DNA of 64,000 nucleotides from Candidatus Methylacidiphilales bacterium (GTDB lineage Bacteria > Verrucomicrobiota > Verrucomicrobiia > Methylacidiphilales > CAZTYG01): positions 124,001 to 188,000 of the forward strand of contig JANRJG010000003.1 in NCBI GenBank assembly GCA_033875315.1, in the 5' to 3' direction. How positions within the stretch are numbered: position 1 is the stretch's first letter; each line of letters begins with the position of its first letter. The notes beneath the pieces are model-generated. The model made no database searches, was not told the DNA's origin, and was given only the letters and a program-made list of their open reading frames with translations. Both the position numbers and the translations under genes were made by a program. Positions 8,156 to 16,121 of this stretch are shown in pieces.

Positions 8156-9541
8156 TTATCGTTTGGTAATGAACAGCGGGAGGCGCACGGTGAAGAGGGC
8201 TCCATGGGGTTCGGCGTTGGCGGCCTTGCAGATGCCGCCGTGGCGTTCGACGATCATTTTGACCAGGCTGAGGCCCAGTCCGACCCCGGGCATGTCGGCG
8301 TCGGTATGGTCGCCGCGATGGAACGGTTTCCAAAGGTCGTGACCGGCAGGGAGGCCGGGACCGGTGTCCCGGACGGTGATTTCTGCGACGTCCTTGATCC
8401 GGCGCAACCCGACTTGCACCCAACCCGGACTGGGGGTGTATTTGAGGGCGTTGTCGAGGAGGTTGGCCACGACCTGGAACATCCGCTCCCGGTCGATCGA
8501 AACCAGCACGGGCTCTCCGTCCAGGGGCAGCTCGGCAAAGAGCCGGAGCCCGGAAAGTTCGGCCGAAGAACGGTACAACTCGGCGATGTCGGCCAGCATG
8601 ACAGTGAGATCGACGGTTTCCGGCTTCAGGGCAATGACGCCGCTTTGGCCCGCGCGGATGTCGAGGATGGTCTTCAGGAGACGGGTGATGCGGTCGATTT
8701 CGCCCACCGCTTCCCCCAAGACGGCGGCGTGGCCGGGCTCACGGGCCGCCAGGCTTTCCAACCGGACTTTGAGACGGGCCAACGGGGTGCGCAACTCGTG
8801 GGCAATCTGGTCGTTGGCCGATTGCAAAGCGCGGACCAGGGTATCGATGCGGTCCAGGCCCAGATTGAATGCGGCGGCGAATCGGCGAAGTTCGGGCACG
8901 GCCCCGGGCGCGTTCAAGCGGACCCCTGTCCCGCCTCCCGCAGCAGCCCGGGCATCGGCGGTGAATTTTTCCAAGGGTCGTGCCACCGAACGGGTGAACC
9001 ACAGGATGGGAAGGATGACCAGGACAATGCCCATCAAGGCGGCCCAGTTGAATTGTCGGACAATGTCGCGAAAGATCTGACGCTCCGCCAGGTCGGACTT
9101 GGCGTAGTAAACGATGTTCCCATCGGACAACTTCAAGCGACCGATGTAACATTTCTCTTTTTGGGGCGGGATGGCAGGGAAAACATGGATGTCTTCCTCA
9201 CCCCAATCTTCGCCCGGCGGAAGCACGGGCCACCTCCAATCACGGCCCAGCTTGTTGGCTTTGGCCAGCAAGACTTCCCCAGACGGGGATTCGATCCGCA
9301 GGGCGTAGGCCCCTTCGTGCCGACCGGCCCCGAACATGTCCCCGAGGGAGAGGATATTCACGGCGGAATAGATGGCGGAGTATTCCTGCAGGTCATCGAG
9401 AACGGAGTTCCGCGTCACCATGTCCAGGTTGCGGTCCAAAGCCGCCACGACCAGGAGCAGGGTGACGATGATACCGCCGAAAGCGACGAGAAACATCATC
9501 ACGCCCATCCGGGTGGCGGTGGAGAACGGGTCACGGTCCAT
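8156..9541 (-). CDS. Two-component sensor histidine kinase
   Basis: A 461-residue membrane sensor kinase. TM1 is at about residues 12-34 and TM2 near 160-182, enclosing a periplasmic sensor region of about 125 residues with no recognised named domain. A HAMP linker follows. The kinase core has the H-box 'HELRTPLARL', N-box 'NLLDNALKYT', G1 'DTGPGLP', F-box 'LWKPFHRG' and G2 'GVGLGLSLV', all intact. The ATG at 9541 overlaps the response-regulator stop by 11 bp, showing translational coupling; an in-frame start at 9565 is possible. Its position behind a PagL-like gene and before a divalent-ion-binding repeat protein suggests sensing of envelope or cation stress, as PhoQ does, but this is inference. 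Confidence 0.92.
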   Translation of the reverse strand: MDRDPFSTATRMGVMMFLVAFGGIIVTLLLVVAALDRNLDMVTRNSVLDDLQEYSAIYSAVNILSLGDMFGAGRHEGAYALRIESPSGEVLLAKANKLGRDWRWPVLPPGEDWGEEDIHVFPAIPPQKEKCYIGRLKLSDGNIVYYAKSDLAERQIFRDIVRQFNWAALMGIVLVILPILWFTRSVARPLEKFTADARAAAGGGTGVRLNAPGAVPELRRFAAAFNLGLDRIDTLVRALQSANDQIAHELRTPLARLKVRLESLAAREPGHAAVLGEAVGEIDRITRLLKTILDIRAGQSGVIALKPETVDLTVMLADIAELYRSSAELSGLRLFAELPLDGEPVLVSIDRERMFQVVANLLDNALKYTPSPGWVQVGLRRIKDVAEITVRDTGPGLPAGHDLWKPFHRGDHTDADMPGVGLGLSLVKMIVERHGGICKAANAEPHGALFTVRLPLFITKR

Positions 9542-10208
9542 GGTGGAAGACGTAGCCCTTGCCACGGACGGTTTCGATGTGGGCCGGGCCGCCCAAAACC
9601 TCCAGTTTGTTGCGGAGCTTGCAGACCATGGCGTCGACCACGTTCGTTCCGGGGTCGAAACGGATATCCCAGACTTTTTCCAACAGGTGGCCCTTGGTGA
9701 TGATTTTTCCCGCGTTTTGCATCAGGACCTCCAGCAAAGCCCATTCACGAGGCTGGAGTTCGGCCGTTCCTTCGGATGAGGTGATGCGGCGCTTGACCGT
9801 GTCGAATTTCCAATTCTTGATCCGGGGCGGGGAGGGCGGAGACATTTCGCCACGGCGGACCAGGGCATCCAGACGGGCCAGCAATTCTTCAAAGGCAAAC
9901 GGCTTGGTGAGATAATCGTCGCCGCCCACCCGTAGTCCGCGCACCCGATCGGCCACTTCCGTGAGGGCGCTGAGAAAAATCACCGGGGTGGGAACGCCGG
10001 CAGAACGCCAAGACTGGACGATTTCCCGCCCGTCACGGCCGGGCAGCGATATGTCCATGATGACCGCATCGTAGCGACCCATCACATCCGCCGCCTTGAT
10101 GTCGCGCGAACCCCGTTCCCATGTCACCAGATGGTCCCGTTTGTGAAGCATGGCTTTGACACCACTGCCGATGATGGGATCGTCCTCGACGAGTAGGATG
10201 TTCATCAA
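9531..10208 (-). CDS. OmpR/PhoP-family response regulator
   Basis: A 225-residue regulator with a receiver domain (residues 1-115) and an OmpR-type winged helix (about 128-224). The acidic pocket 'VEDD', the phospho-acceptor Asp in 'AVIMDISLPG', the switch Thr/Ser in 'FLSALT' and the Lys in 'YLTKPF' are all present. The DNA-binding half shows 'LQPREWALLEVLMQNAGKII' and ends 'VRGKGYVFHH', as in PhoP/OmpR proteins. It lies 34 bp after the PagL-like gene and overlaps its kinase. A start one codon in (10205) is equally likely. Confidence 0.93.
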   Translation of the reverse strand: MMNILLVEDDPIIGSGVKAMLHKRDHLVTWERGSRDIKAADVMGRYDAVIMDISLPGRDGREIVQSWRSAGVPTPVIFLSALTEVADRVRGLRVGGDDYLTKPFAFEELLARLDALVRRGEMSPPSPPRIKNWKFDTVKRRITSSEGTAELQPREWALLEVLMQNAGKIITKGHLLEKVWDIRFDPGTNVVDAMVCKLRNKLEVLGGPAHIETVRGKGYVFHHGP

Positions 10209-10242
10209 ACGTTCCGGCCCCTGAAGGCGGGGGGACCTCCAC

Positions 10243-10893
10243 TCAAAACTTGAAATGAACGGCGGCGGTGGGGCCGATCAGGTCCAGGCCGTAATTGATT
10301 TGTTCAGGCTCCGAGAGTCCGGCATTGGAGAAGTGTTGGTAAAGCACGCCGAAGGAGAGGTCGATGGTTTCGTTGACCACGTAGCGCGCCCCGGCTTCGA
10401 CCGTGAAGGTGAAGACAAAGTCCTGGCCCTGGGCGCCGGGCAGGAGGGTGTTGTCGCGGCTGTCGGTAAAACCGAAGCCTACGCGCGCGCCCAAGTAGGG
10501 GACCCATTGCCAACCTTCCTGGACAAAGTTGTAACGGGGTCCGAAATGGCCGCCGAGAAACCGGCTTTCGGTGCCGTCCCAGACCGGGTGGAGGTAGGCG
10601 GAAGTGATCCACTCCGTGTTGCCACGGCGCCAACCGGGGTTGCCGACGTCGTCCAACTGCCAGTGCCAGGACACCACGGTCGAAGAAAGGATGTTCTCAT
10701 TTTCATTGTGGCCGGCATCGAACAAGGGACCCGCAGCCAGACTGAATGACATCCGGTTTTCACCAAACCCGCTTTCGCCAGCATCCACCGGACGCGGGGC
10801 GACGGAAATGCGTTCCTCGGCGTACGACGTGCCGTTTGCCGCCAAAAGCAGCACCGACAACAGCGCGGGGAACAGGGAGGCTCGGGGTTTCAT
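10243..10893 (-). CDS. PagL-like lipid A 3-O-deacylase / acyloxyacyl hydrolase
   Basis: A 216-residue outer-membrane beta-barrel precursor with a signal peptide ('LLSVLLLAANGTSYA'), alternating beta strands and a terminal 'AAVHFKF' with final Phe, as in barrel proteins. The motif 'YQHFSNAGL' supplies the His-x-Ser pair (H187, S189) of the PagL family; the acid partner is probably a Glu in 'SEPEQ'. PagL removes the 3-linked acyl chain of lipid A in the outer membrane. The start at 10893 is supported by an AAAGG site and by the signal peptide. It is the first gene of a probable operon with the response regulator and kinase. In Salmonella pagL is controlled by PhoPQ, which makes this linkage suggestive. 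Confidence 0.82.
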   Translation of the reverse strand: MKPRASLFPALLSVLLLAANGTSYAEERISVAPRPVDAGESGFGENRMSFSLAAGPLFDAGHNENENILSSTVVSWHWQLDDVGNPGWRRGNTEWITSAYLHPVWDGTESRFLGGHFGPRYNFVQEGWQWVPYLGARVGFGFTDSRDNTLLPGAQGQDFVFTFTVEAGARYVVNETIDLSFGVLYQHFSNAGLSEPEQINYGLDLIGPTAAVHFKF

Positions 10894-11010
10894 GGAAAGA
10901 TGCCTTTCTAGAGAAAAGCAGGGGGAAATCAAGGGTAACCCGATTCCACCACCCCCTGCGGCGCAATTTCGCTTTATCCTCTGCCACGACCTGTCTAGTA
11001 TTCGCCCTTG

Positions 11011-11940
11011 ATGAAATCCCTTTTGGTCACCGGCGGAGCCGGGTTTATCGGGTCGAACCTGACCCTGGAGCTGCAGGAGCGTTTCCCCGAGGCGTGGATC
11101 ACCGTGGTCGACGACTTCCGGTCGGGCGATTTCAAAAACCTGCAGGGATTCCGGGGCACCGTGGTGGCCGCCGACCTCTCCCGGATGGATTTCCAGGCAC
11201 AATTCGGACGGCCGGACTTCGATGCGGTATTCCATCTGGCCAGCATCACCGACACGACCGAACACCGGCAATCCCTGCAGGTGCATGACAACGTCGAATC
11301 CTTCCGCCGACTGTTGCATTACATCCAGCCAAGCCAGGCCCCGGTGGTCTATGCCTCATCGGCGGCGACGTACGGCATTGCCGCGCGGGTCAACCGCGAG
11401 GATGACGAACCCGCTCCGGCCAACGTCTATGCGTTCTCCAAGGTGCATCTCGACAACCTGGCCCGGCAGAACAGCCTGAATTTTCCCGACTGGAAAATAG
11501 TCGGCCTGCGCTACTTCAACGTCTACGGCCCGCGCGAGGCGCACAAGGGTGTGCCCGCGAGCATGATCTACCACCTGGCCCGGCAGATGAAGGCGGGCCA
11601 GCGTCCGCGCATCTTCAAACACGGCGAGCAAAAGCGCGATTTCGTCTATGTGAAGGATATTGTCAATTACACCATCTCCGCCCTGCGCTGCGAGGAATCG
11701 ACCATTCTCAACGCGGGCAGCGGGCAGCCCCGTTCCTTCAACGACCTGATCACCGTGCTCAACGGGGTCCTGGGCACGAAACTCGAAGCGGAATACATCG
11801 ACAACCCCTATCCTTTCTATCAACCCCATACCGAAGCCGACATGTCCCGCACCCAGAAAATGCTCAAAGTCGCGCCCAAGTATTCCCTCGAGGCCGGGGT
11901 GAAGGATTACTTCGAGTCCGGCCACCTGATTCCCCCATGA
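11011..11940 (+). CDS. hldD: ADP-L-glycero-D-manno-heptose 6-epimerase
   Basis: A 309-residue extended short-chain dehydrogenase that converts ADP-D-glycero- to ADP-L-glycero-D-manno-heptose for the LPS inner core. The NAD(P) loop is 'TGGAGFIGSN', the catalytic Tyr-Lys pair is Y140 and K144 in 'NVYAFSK'. HldD-specific segments are 'YASSAATYG', 'LRYFNVYGPREAHKG' and 'KRDFVYVKDI'. The bases before the ATG at 11011 read TTG in frame, but the ATG is preferred. The last 4 bp (ATGA) overlap the start of the L,D-transpeptidase. No other heptose genes (hldE, gmhA/B) are in the window. Confidence 0.88.
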   Translation: MKSLLVTGGAGFIGSNLTLELQERFPEAWITVVDDFRSGDFKNLQGFRGTVVAADLSRMDFQAQFGRPDFDAVFHLASITDTTEHRQSLQVHDNVESFRRLLHYIQPSQAPVVYASSAATYGIAARVNREDDEPAPANVYAFSKVHLDNLARQNSLNFPDWKIVGLRYFNVYGPREAHKGVPASMIYHLARQMKAGQRPRIFKHGEQKRDFVYVKDIVNYTISALRCEESTILNAGSGQPRSFNDLITVLNGVLGTKLEAEYIDNPYPFYQPHTEADMSRTQKMLKVAPKYSLEAGVKDYFESGHLIPP

Positions 11941-12650
11941 AAACCATCCGCCTGCTCCTCTTGTTGTCCACCCTCTGCCTGGCTTGTGCCTCCGCCGAAC
12001 CGAGTTCGCGTGAGAAGGAAATCCTGGCCAAGGCCAAACCCGGCGTGCCGGTGACCCTGCCCGACCGCAAATCGGACGTGGTCATGAAGTCGCCCTTTCC
12101 CACCGCGGGTCCGGACATCACCCAGCGCAACCGGCAGGTGACACCGAAGCGGAAGAGCGCCAAATCCAACACCCTTCGGGTTCCCACCCGCACCCTCAAG
12201 ATTCAGGCCTTCTGGATCGGGGGCGGAGAAGGCAAGCCACGCGTGGTCATCAACCGGGACAAACAATTCGCCCAAGTCTGGGCGGGTGACCAACTGGTCG
12301 GCCAATCCCCCGTGGCCACGGGACGCGCGGGATTCGAGACTCCCACGGGCAAATACACCATCAGCCAGAAAGAGCGCGACTACCATTCCAACCAGTACGG
12401 TTCGTGGGTGGATGCCAATGGCCGCTACAAGGGAGATGCCGACGCCGGCGACAAGGCCCCGTCGGGCCTGACCTACGCCCCCGCTCCCATGCCCTTCTTC
12501 ATGCGCCTCACCGACGGCGGGATCGGCATGCACGCCGGTTACGTGCCGGGCGTCCCGGCCTCCCACGGATGCATCCGGCTGCCCCACAACATGGCGGAGC
12601 ATTTCTTCGATTACCTCCCGATGGGCACGTCCGTCGAAATCCTCGACTGA
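11937..12650 (+). CDS. L,D-transpeptidase (YkuD domain)
   Basis: A 237-residue exported protein with an N-terminal signal peptide ('LLLLLSTLCLACASA') and a YkuD catalytic domain from about residue 88. The active-site motif is 'MHAGYVPGVPASHGCIRLP' with nucleophile C212 and the preceding His. Such enzymes form 3-3 crosslinks in peptidoglycan or attach proteins to it in the periplasm. Residues 25-85 are a basic linker of low complexity. The ATGA overlap with hldD implies one transcript joining LPS-core and cell-wall functions. A lipoprotein reading of the leader ('LCLACASA') is possible but less likely. Confidence 0.9.
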   Translation: MKTIRLLLLLSTLCLACASAEPSSREKEILAKAKPGVPVTLPDRKSDVVMKSPFPTAGPDITQRNRQVTPKRKSAKSNTLRVPTRTLKIQAFWIGGGEGKPRVVINRDKQFAQVWAGDQLVGQSPVATGRAGFETPTGKYTISQKERDYHSNQYGSWVDANGRYKGDADAGDKAPSGLTYAPAPMPFFMRLTDGGIGMHAGYVPGVPASHGCIRLPHNMAEHFFDYLPMGTSVEILD

Positions 12651-12673
12651 TCGAGGCCCCTGGAGGACCGGGA

Positions 12674-13360
12674 TCAACCCACGTCGGCGGGTTCGGATTT
12701 GGCGGCCAGAAGGCTGTTGATTTCCTTCAGCGACATGCTGGGCAGGCGGAATTCTTTCTCCCATGCCGCCACCACCCCGTCCAAGCCGCAGCTCATCAGG
12801 TTGAAGTGGCGCCGGATTGATTCGGTCAGGAAAGGGTTGAAGCTGTAGAATCCGGCGAAGACCTTGTCGGAAAAATCCTTGGCCTCGTTGATCTGGCGGC
12901 AGACCAGCACGGCATGGTGTTCCGGACTGGAAAACAAGACGATCCAGTAACGCTCGAGCTCGGGCCGGAAGATGGGGATGAAATCTATCGACGGACAACG
13001 GGCCGGAATCATCCCGCTCCCCCACACGCGTACGGCATCGAGGTCGCGTGAAAGTCCGACATAACGTTTGCGCTGGGGCAGGAAATTCTTGAGGTTTTGG
13101 AAGGTGGAAATCAACTCCCCTTCCCGCACTTCGCCGGCCAGGTCCTCGATGGCATGACTGATGGCCAGCATGGCCTCGTTGTTGAATACATGGGTCACAT
13201 CCCCCTTCGGCATGGCGACCAATTCACCGAGGGTGGCCGCTTTTTTACCCGTCTGGCGCCGCACCGGCAGACAACGCGAATCCAATGATTGCACGTAAGG
13301 CTTGAGCTTGGAAACAAACCGGCTCTGGGTTTTTTTCTCTTGGCTCGTCTCGATGATCAT
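12674..13360 (-). CDS. DICT-domain sensory protein
   Basis: A 228-residue cytoplasmic protein. Residues about 30-190 match the pattern I know for the DICT domain (sensor in diguanylate cyclases and two-component systems): 'MLAISHAIEDLA', 'STFQNLKNFLPQRKRYVGLS', then 'RYWIVLFSSPEHHAVLV' and 'FAGFYSFNPFLTESIRRHF'. The ligand of this domain is unknown. Here it is a stand-alone protein without a GGDEF or kinase module. The C-terminal 35 residues ('DGVVAAWEKEFRLPSMSL') look helical. Start at 13360 ('MIIETSQEKK') is chosen; the longer frame to 13513 adds unlikely sequence. It converges with the L,D-transpeptidase gene. Confidence 0.65.
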   Translation of the reverse strand: MIIETSQEKKTQSRFVSKLKPYVQSLDSRCLPVRRQTGKKAATLGELVAMPKGDVTHVFNNEAMLAISHAIEDLAGEVREGELISTFQNLKNFLPQRKRYVGLSRDLDAVRVWGSGMIPARCPSIDFIPIFRPELERYWIVLFSSPEHHAVLVCRQINEAKDFSDKVFAGFYSFNPFLTESIRRHFNLMSCGLDGVVAAWEKEFRLPSMSLKEINSLLAAKSEPADVG

Positions 13361-13565
13361 GCAAGGCCATTTATCGCACGGAGATACAACGTGCGCAAGC
13401 GGCCTTCTGCCGAATTCTTCCGGTTGGCCAAAGGCGGCTCCTGACGGCATCGCTTGTGCCAAATCCAATCCGGCACGGACTATGCTGATTGGATTTGGGC
13501 TGGAGAATCCCATCGGTTTGGGATTAACTAAGCCCCGTCAAGTCAAGGAAAGGAGTATGTTCACC

Positions 13566-13718
13566 ATGAGCAAGACCAAGCTGGTCCAATCCGCCTTCGC
13601 CACCCCGCACAAATACATCCTGCGACCCTCCGAGGGCAAAAGCAGGAAGTGCATCGCCCACCGCTACGAGCGCCGCCGCATCCGGGAAAGTCTCCGGCAC
13701 GGCGACCTCCTCGAGTAG
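13566..13718 (+). CDS. Small basic hypothetical protein (50 aa)
   Basis: A short frame of 50 residues, 'MSKTKLVQSAFATPHKYILR...', very rich in Arg, Lys and His, with one Cys. A strong AAGGAAAGGAG ribosome-binding site lies about 10 bases upstream of the ATG; an ATG at 13557 is too close to it. No family is recognised. It stands alone in a gap between two minus-strand genes. The good ribosome-binding site and basic, non-repetitive composition favour a real gene, possibly nucleic-acid binding. Confidence 0.5.
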   Translation: MSKTKLVQSAFATPHKYILRPSEGKSRKCIAHRYERRRIRESLRHGDLLE

Positions 13719-13747
13719 CGCCTGCGGTCGATCTCCCGTGTCCGGGC

Positions 13748-15250
13748 TCAGGCCGGGGCGCGGGGGATCACCCGCTCCAACACTTTGGCCGAGGACAACA
13801 CCCCGGGCAAACCTGCCCCGGGATGGGTGCCGGCACAGGCAAAGTAAAGGCCCTTCACGTCCTCCGAGACGTTGTGCGGCCGGAACCAGGCGCTCTGGGT
13901 GAGCACCGGTTCGAATTGGAAGGCCGAGCCTTTGTAGGCATCCAGATCGGTCTCGAAATCCTTCGGGGTCATGATGAGCTTGCTCACCAAGTGTTTCCGA
14001 AGATCGGGAATGAGGGTTTCAAGCGACTCCAGGATGGCATCGGCGTAGCGCTCCTTGACGTTGTCCCAGTCGATGTGTCCGTCAAGGTGTGGCACCGGGG
14101 AAAGCACGTAGAAGCACTCGTGTCCCTCCGGGGCCAGCGAGGCATCGGTGCGGGTCGGGGCATGGAGGTAGAGGGAAAAATCCTTGGCCAGGACCTTGCG
14201 GTAGAAGATGTCATCCAGCAGGGGCTTGTAGCGTTGGGTCAGGACGATGGTGTGGTGGGCCAGTTCGGGGTAGGTCCGGTTGGTGCCGAAGTAGATGAGG
14301 AACAACCCCATGCTGTATTTCATCCCGGCCAGACGCTTGTCGGTCCATTTGCGCCGGTGGACCGGAGCCACCAGCTTGCGGTAGGTGTTGGCCACGTCGG
14401 CGTTGGACACCACGGTGTGGGCGGCGAACCGCTCCCCGCCCTTGAGACGCAACCCACCGACTTTTCCGTTCTCAATTTCGATTTCCTCCACCCGGGCATT
14501 CAGGCGGACCGTACCCCCCATTTCCTCGAAGAGTTTGACCAGGGAACGCACCAGGGCCCCGGTGCCGCCCATGGCAAAATGGACGCCCCATTTGCGCTCC
14601 AGATACATGATCATGGCGTAGATCGAGGAACTGGCAAAAGGATGACCTCCGACCAGGAGGGGATGGAAGCTGAGGATCTGGCGCAGGCGCTCGCTTTTGA
14701 CGTAGCGCGACGCCTGGGCATACACCGACTGGTCGGAACGGAGCCGGATCAGGTCCGGCGCCACCTTCAGCATATCGGTGAAATGGGTGAAGGGCTGGTC
14801 GGCCAGCTCGATGAAGGCCTTCTGGAAAATTTCCCGCGTTTTTTTGACCAGCTTTTGGTAGCCGGCCACATCGTCCGGGGCGATGCGCGCCACCTCGCGG
14901 AGCATCTGTTCTTCGTCCCCGTTGTAATTGAAGGTCATCCCGTCATGGAAGACGATGCGGTAGAACGGGTCACAGGGCACCATGCGGAGGTAGTCCGCGG
15001 TTTTTTTTCCGGCCAGCTCGAACAACTCATCGATGAGGAAGGGCGCGGTGATGATCGTCGGTCCGGCATCGTAGGTGAACCCCTTGTCGCGGTAGACGTA
15101 GGCCCGTCCCCCGGGCTGGTCGCGCATTTCGAAAATCGTGGTCTGGTAACCTTTGGCTTGGAGGCGGATGGCGGAGGCCAGGCCGCCAAAACCACTGCCG
15201 ATGACTGCCGCGGTGGAAGAAGGGTTCGTTCGCATGAGTGGGCGGACCAT
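13748..15250 (-). CDS. Phytoene desaturase-type FAD oxidoreductase (CrtI family)
   Basis: A flavin amine-oxidase-fold desaturase of 500 residues, the CrtI length. The N-terminal dinucleotide site is 'AVIGSGFGGLASAIRL', followed by 'FEMRDQPGGRAYVY' and 'FTYDAGPTIITAPF', both typical of carotenoid desaturases. The C-terminal FAD motif is 'LYFACAGTHPGAGLPGVL', close to the bacterial CrtI signature. It would introduce double bases-conjugating bonds into phytoene or a diapo-carotenoid (CrtN-like) at the membrane. The window has no crtB or crtE partner, so the exact substrate is not settled. Start at 15250 has a weak GGGAAG site; 15235 is the alternative. Confidence 0.85.
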   Translation of the reverse strand: MVRPLMRTNPSSTAAVIGSGFGGLASAIRLQAKGYQTTIFEMRDQPGGRAYVYRDKGFTYDAGPTIITAPFLIDELFELAGKKTADYLRMVPCDPFYRIVFHDGMTFNYNGDEEQMLREVARIAPDDVAGYQKLVKKTREIFQKAFIELADQPFTHFTDMLKVAPDLIRLRSDQSVYAQASRYVKSERLRQILSFHPLLVGGHPFASSSIYAMIMYLERKWGVHFAMGGTGALVRSLVKLFEEMGGTVRLNARVEEIEIENGKVGGLRLKGGERFAAHTVVSNADVANTYRKLVAPVHRRKWTDKRLAGMKYSMGLFLIYFGTNRTYPELAHHTIVLTQRYKPLLDDIFYRKVLAKDFSLYLHAPTRTDASLAPEGHECFYVLSPVPHLDGHIDWDNVKERYADAILESLETLIPDLRKHLVSKLIMTPKDFETDLDAYKGSAFQFEPVLTQSAWFRPHNVSEDVKGLYFACAGTHPGAGLPGVLSSAKVLERVIPRAPA

Positions 15251-15300
15251 AACACACTTCCCACCCTTGCCAAACCGATTACGAATTCCCGGACCGGTTA

Positions 15301-16092
15301 TTAGCCCGCCAAAGGCACCAGCATCCCGTCCTTCAGAACCGGGACCACGGACACGGTGTCCATCCGGGCGCACCAGGCGACATCGGCATCCAATCCCAAG
15401 GATTGCAACCGACGCCCGTTGCGCGATTGCCGCAAGAGGTGGAGGGCATGGTCCGGATCGCGGGGAGCGAGGGCGCGCCAGGGGTGGTCGGCATCCAGCA
15501 GTTCCAACACACGGGCCGCCCCCACCGCATCCTCCAGGGCAAAGTCATCCCCGGTGCCGGCCAGAATCAGGATCAGGGGCCGTCCGCCCCCACCCGCGGC
15601 GAAATCCCGGGCCAGATACGAGGCCACGGCCCGGGCGTTGACCAAGCCAGCTGCCAGCACCCCGGCTGCCCCCATACCCTCGCCCGCCTTCATGGCCCGC
15701 GTGCCGTTGGTGGTGGTGTGGATGACCGTGACCCCTTGCCGGCCGTCCGCCCACTCGAGGGGGGAGTTGCCGCGATCGAACCCTTCCGGAGGCACCCCGT
15801 CCCGTTCCCCGGCCAGCACCCACTCCGGATGCTCGGCTTTCCAGGCCCGCGCCTCATCCATCGACCGGCAAGGCAGCACCCGGTTTCCGGAGAGGGAAAG
15901 GATGGCCGCCTGGGTCGAAGTCGCACGCAGGACATCGAATACAACCACCATCCCCGTCGTCATATTCGGGCTGGAGTTGCTTTCGTATGCCCACGGTGCC
16001 GTCAGAACCATCACCCCGCCGCATGGATGCGGAACGGGATGACCGGGGGTGGCGAAAGACGGGGTTGTCATTGGAAGGCTCTCCGTTAACAT
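15301..16092 (-). CDS. comB: 2-phosphosulfolactate phosphatase-like protein (ComB family)
   Basis: A 263-residue protein of the ComB family, Mg2+-dependent phosphatases that hydrolyse 2-phospho-3-sulfolactate in archaeal coenzyme M synthesis. Matching segments are 'VVVFDVLRATSTQAA', 'LAGERDGVPPEGFDRGNSP', 'TTTNGTRAM' and 'FALEDAVGAARVLELL'. Many bacteria without coenzyme M carry this family, where the substrate is often unknown (sulfolactate routes are one option). The N-terminus up to residue 45 is not conserved. The start at 16092 has a GGAAG site; a later start is possible. It is 50 bp downstream of crtI's start in the same direction and is divergent from htrA. Confidence 0.82.
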   Translation of the reverse strand: MLTESLPMTTPSFATPGHPVPHPCGGVMVLTAPWAYESNSSPNMTTGMVVVFDVLRATSTQAAILSLSGNRVLPCRSMDEARAWKAEHPEWVLAGERDGVPPEGFDRGNSPLEWADGRQGVTVIHTTTNGTRAMKAGEGMGAAGVLAAGLVNARAVASYLARDFAAGGGGRPLILILAGTGDDFALEDAVGAARVLELLDADHPWRALAPRDPDHALHLLRQSRNGRRLQSLGLDADVAWCARMDTVSVVPVLKDGMLVPLAG

Positions 16093-16121
16093 AACCGCTT
16101 CCACGGGAACTTGTCATCAAC

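Noticed and set aside
13649-15304. A 551-residue plus-strand frame opposite the CrtI gene
   Set aside because: Antisense shadow with Gly/His/Arg/Val-rich composition; the minus strand has a full FAD desaturase.
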